This document shows, piece after piece, positions 62,101 to 64,000 of a stretch of DNA of 64,000 nucleotides (the stretch's first letter is position 1; every line of letters begins with the position of its first letter). A model generated the notes under the pieces. The model did no database searches and was not told the DNA's origin. It saw only the letters and a program-made list of their open reading frames with translations. The stretch is from Chrysomallon squamiferum. Its lineage: Eukaryota > Mollusca > Gastropoda > Neomphalida > Peltospiridae. The DNA lies in contig CM022670.1 in assembly GCA_012295275.1 (NCBI GenBank), forward strand, positions 39,178,751-39,242,750, in the 5' to 3' direction. The position numbers and the translations under genes are program-made.

Positions 62101-63665
62101 AGTGGATAACATATATTTACCATGAGGAAAACAAATTCACTATATAAATTAATTTACCAGTCTTTTATTAAAAAAAAGAAAAGAATTAAACTTAAAATTT
62201 AACTGTTCTTTTGGTTAAACTTGTAAAATGCACGATATGATGAAACAAACTTACCAGGTAAATATGCTGGTTTATCATCTGATGGAGAAATTCCTGGTGG
62301 ACCAAAAGACTGAACTGCAGATCCATTCATTGGTAATGGCTGTCCATATTCAGCACTGTGACTGGGGTGTATATAGCCTGGAGGAGGGACTGAATAATTA
62401 GGAGGTGGAACAACAAATCCTGAAGAAGGAACTTGAAATGTTACACTTGAATTTGCTTGTGAAGTTACAGCTGCAAAATCAGTAGGCTGAGGCTGAAAGT
62501 GATGAGAATACATTTTAAATATGTAACTGTAAAATATGGTCATCACATAATCACTTTTAAATAGTACAGTTTTAATTCATTTGATTATGTGAATACACCC
62601 CATTTTTAACAACTGCACCAAATGCAGGAAGTAATTCTGCTACATGTCTACCTACCCTACCTCAATATTTTCTGTTGTGCTTCAAAGAGTTAATCTCATC
62701 TGATGTTATTTCATTATTGTATTAATATTTTATAAATCTTGATTTTTGCAGTCTTGCAAACAGAAAGTTGTATAAATAATAATTCTCTATTTACAGTTAA
62801 ATTATATTTTCAGAAAAGAAATGGATCAAAAATGTTCCATAGTATGCAAGTGTTATAAATTTTAACTGTTAACTTTCTAATTAGAATTAAATTTCCAATG
62901 TATTATTTTTGATTTTTTCCCCTGTTTATTATAGTGTTTTTGAAACAACATGTGTTTTAAAGTTAATAAATACCAACCTGATACAACACATGTGCCTGTA
63001 ATGGAGGCTGCTGAGAGGAAGTGACTGTACTAGTACAAATGACTGATACATGATTTATATTTGAAGATTCTGCAGCATGTAATGATGAACTGTTTCCTGA
63101 TTTTATCTCAGTTTCAGAAAATGGTTTACCCGTTCCTTCAAGCAAATCTCCATAGTGTTCAATAAGCATTTCCTAATTGAAATTAATTAATAATAATGTA
63201 TCAAGAAAACAATGACTCTATATACATGCTTCCAGTACAATTAGAAAAATTACTTCAGCAAACTTTTTAACTTTTCTTAACTGTCAAAGAAAAAATAGAA
63301 TTCACAACAGCACTTCTACCATTAATGAATTGTCAAATCAAAATTTAAATAAATAAAAAATAAGTGAATTAAGTCTGAAAAAATACTGTCTTGGAAAATT
63401 AACAGATTAACTGCTATCTCTACAATACTTCTGATTGATGCAAGTGATTTTAAATGTGTAAACAACCATAAGCTGCAGCTGATGTATATTTTTAAAACAT
63501 ATCCATTTTGACATAAAAGTTCAGTTGCTAAATGTGATGCTTAAAAAGAATAACAGTACTAGCAAAATGATTATTTCAAAATATTAAAACAAAATATGAC
63601 TTTATAAGTAAACTAATTTAACATACTTGGTATTCCTTCAATGATGCTTTTGGGTCCTTCATTTT
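49752..63665 (-). CDS. CHERP: CHERP-like G-patch splicing factor fused to U1-type and C2H2 zinc fingers, 15 exons visible, 5' end outside window
   Basis: Exons 5' to 3': 63665-63627, 63172-62978, 62492-62255, 62064-61670, 58826-58667, 58237-58176, 57913-57757, 57407-57082, 56597-56476, 56140-55454, 55018-54936, 54434-54240, 53792-53565, 53176-50948, 50476-49752. All are GT/AG and every phase matches (5841 nt, 1946 residues to TGA 49752). Residues about 8-25 (LKEYQEMLIEHY) resemble the segment after the CID domain of CHERP; its SURP and CID domains are expected upstream, outside the window. About 508-600 (YYDLPAGLIVPLVK, then PVDPAHIRLP, then MGWEKGVLHEYLQAK) and the G-patch at about 807-860 (EDNKGHQLLKKMGWSGKGLG) match CHERP closely, with an Arg/Ser-rich region between them. 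CHERP is a U2 snRNP-associated nuclear splicing factor. Added parts are two U1/matrin-type fingers (about 305-327 and 374-395) and, after the G-patch, a long Ser/Lys/Thr-rich disordered region with three paired C2H2 modules and an acidic end. ATG 63662 in the first visible exon could be an alternative start. Confidence 0.9.
57757..58826 (-). other. Two U1/matrin-type zinc-finger exons of the CHERP-like gene
   Basis: Exon 58826-58667 encodes CSVCKLFML...ESHLAGKKH and exon 57913-57757 encodes CQVCRIIVQ...KAHLIGLKH, both C-x2-C-x11-H-x5-H as in U1C/matrin fingers that bind RNA or proteins of the spliceosome. They are separated by a 62-base exon. The human CHERP sequence, as I recall it, has no such fingers here. 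Confidence 0.85.
58286..58410. repeat. Compound (TG)n/(TA)n microsatellite, CHERP-like intron
   Basis: Alternating GTGTGT, TATATA and GTATAT blocks. Confidence 0.9.
60427..60530. repeat. (AAC)n(AAT)n(AAG)n compound microsatellite, CHERP-like intron
   Basis: Purine-rich run of AAC, AAT and AAG trinucleotides in the 2.8-kb intron between 61670 and 58826. Confidence 0.9.
61800..62060 (-). repeat. In-frame YGYGG-type tandem repeat inside a CHERP-like exon
   Basis: The exon 62064-61670 encodes repeated units of about 18-20 residues with the pattern G(Y/F)GYGG(D/N)N..CQPV, read at least three times (FGYGYGGDN, TGYGYGGNN, SDFGYGEN) with a weaker fourth (NDFEYDKN). The DNA shows matching near-repeats around the words CCATATCC and GGCTGACAT. 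The region is Tyr/Gly/Asn/Gln-rich and likely disordered. Confidence 0.8.
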
Positions 63666-63934
63666 CTAACAAAATTAAAATTAACACAAATCATATTATT
63701 AAACACATTTGAACTAAAATTTTGAAACTAAATCAAAATATTAGCAAAATAATTAATCATCAATTATTAATAATTATGATTAATAATAAAGCACAAATTC
63801 TGTTCAGTATAATTAAGGATGAAACAAAGACAAAAACTAAATGATACGAAATCAAACTCTTTAGTTAACTGCACACACTGTTATCAAGTTATTACACTTA
63901 GCAGTAAGAAAACCACATCTATTTTTCAATAAAA

Positions 63935-64000
63935 AAAAAAATAATAAATAAAATAAAATAAAATAAATTAAAATAAAATAAAATAAAATAAAATAAAATA
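63935..64000. repeat. (AAAAT)n microsatellite at the right edge
   Basis: AATAAAAT-type units run to the end of the window, probably inside an intron of the CHERP-like gene. No exon was seen in 63666-64000. Confidence 0.9.

Overview
This is a eukaryotic (metazoan) nuclear window. It is very AT-rich and full of microsatellites and A/T homopolymers. Its genes are split into short exons with GT/AG junctions, and they can only be read by joining exons whose codon phases match. The gene families (PLGRKT, CCDC24, TMEM68, TMEM8/PGAP6, CHERP) are all animal families. Sequence divergence, intron size and repeat style suggest an invertebrate, perhaps a lophotrochozoan such as a mollusc, but the species cannot be fixed from the sequence alone. 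No bacterial, viral or organellar genes were seen.

Layout. (1) 0.5-2.3 kb, minus: complete 4-exon PLGRKT homologue (149 aa). (2) 4.1-5.65 kb, plus, head to head with it: a small single-pass membrane protein with one fibronectin III domain, resembling FNDC9. (3) 5.7-11.4 kb: AT-rich, no gene seen. (4) 11.4-12.4 kb, minus: an uninterrupted 339-aa ORF of unknown family. (5) 15.7-21.2 kb, minus: 8-exon CCDC24 homologue (364 aa) whose last intron holds a 180-bp higher-order tandem repeat. (6) 25.9-29.2 kb, minus: 8-exon TMEM68 homologue (329 aa). (7) 35.2-36.5 kb, plus: decayed MULE-type DNA transposon (FLYWCH finger plus transposase core) next to a foldback inverted repeat. (8) 39.3-47.7 kb, minus: 11-exon TMEM8/PGAP6 homologue (751 aa), with a plausible alternative last exon at 34.25-34.35 kb; if that exon is used, the dead transposon lies in its last intron. 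(9) 49.75-63.7 kb, minus, running off the right edge: at least 15 exons (1946 residues in the window) of a CHERP-type splicing protein with two added U1/matrin-like zinc fingers and a roughly 1000-residue C-terminal extension carrying three paired C2H2 modules.

The genes are neighbours rather than a pathway: every recognised gene except the FN3 protein is on the minus strand, and each looks separately transcribed. The most unusual items are the domain architecture of the CHERP-like protein, a 63-bp minisatellite that has copied a real 3' splice site several times inside the PGAP6-like gene, the possible alternative PGAP6 tail, and the loss of the C-terminal lysine in the PLGRKT homologue. All exon models were made by eye from splice signals, phase closure and remembered family sequences; none has been tested against transcripts.
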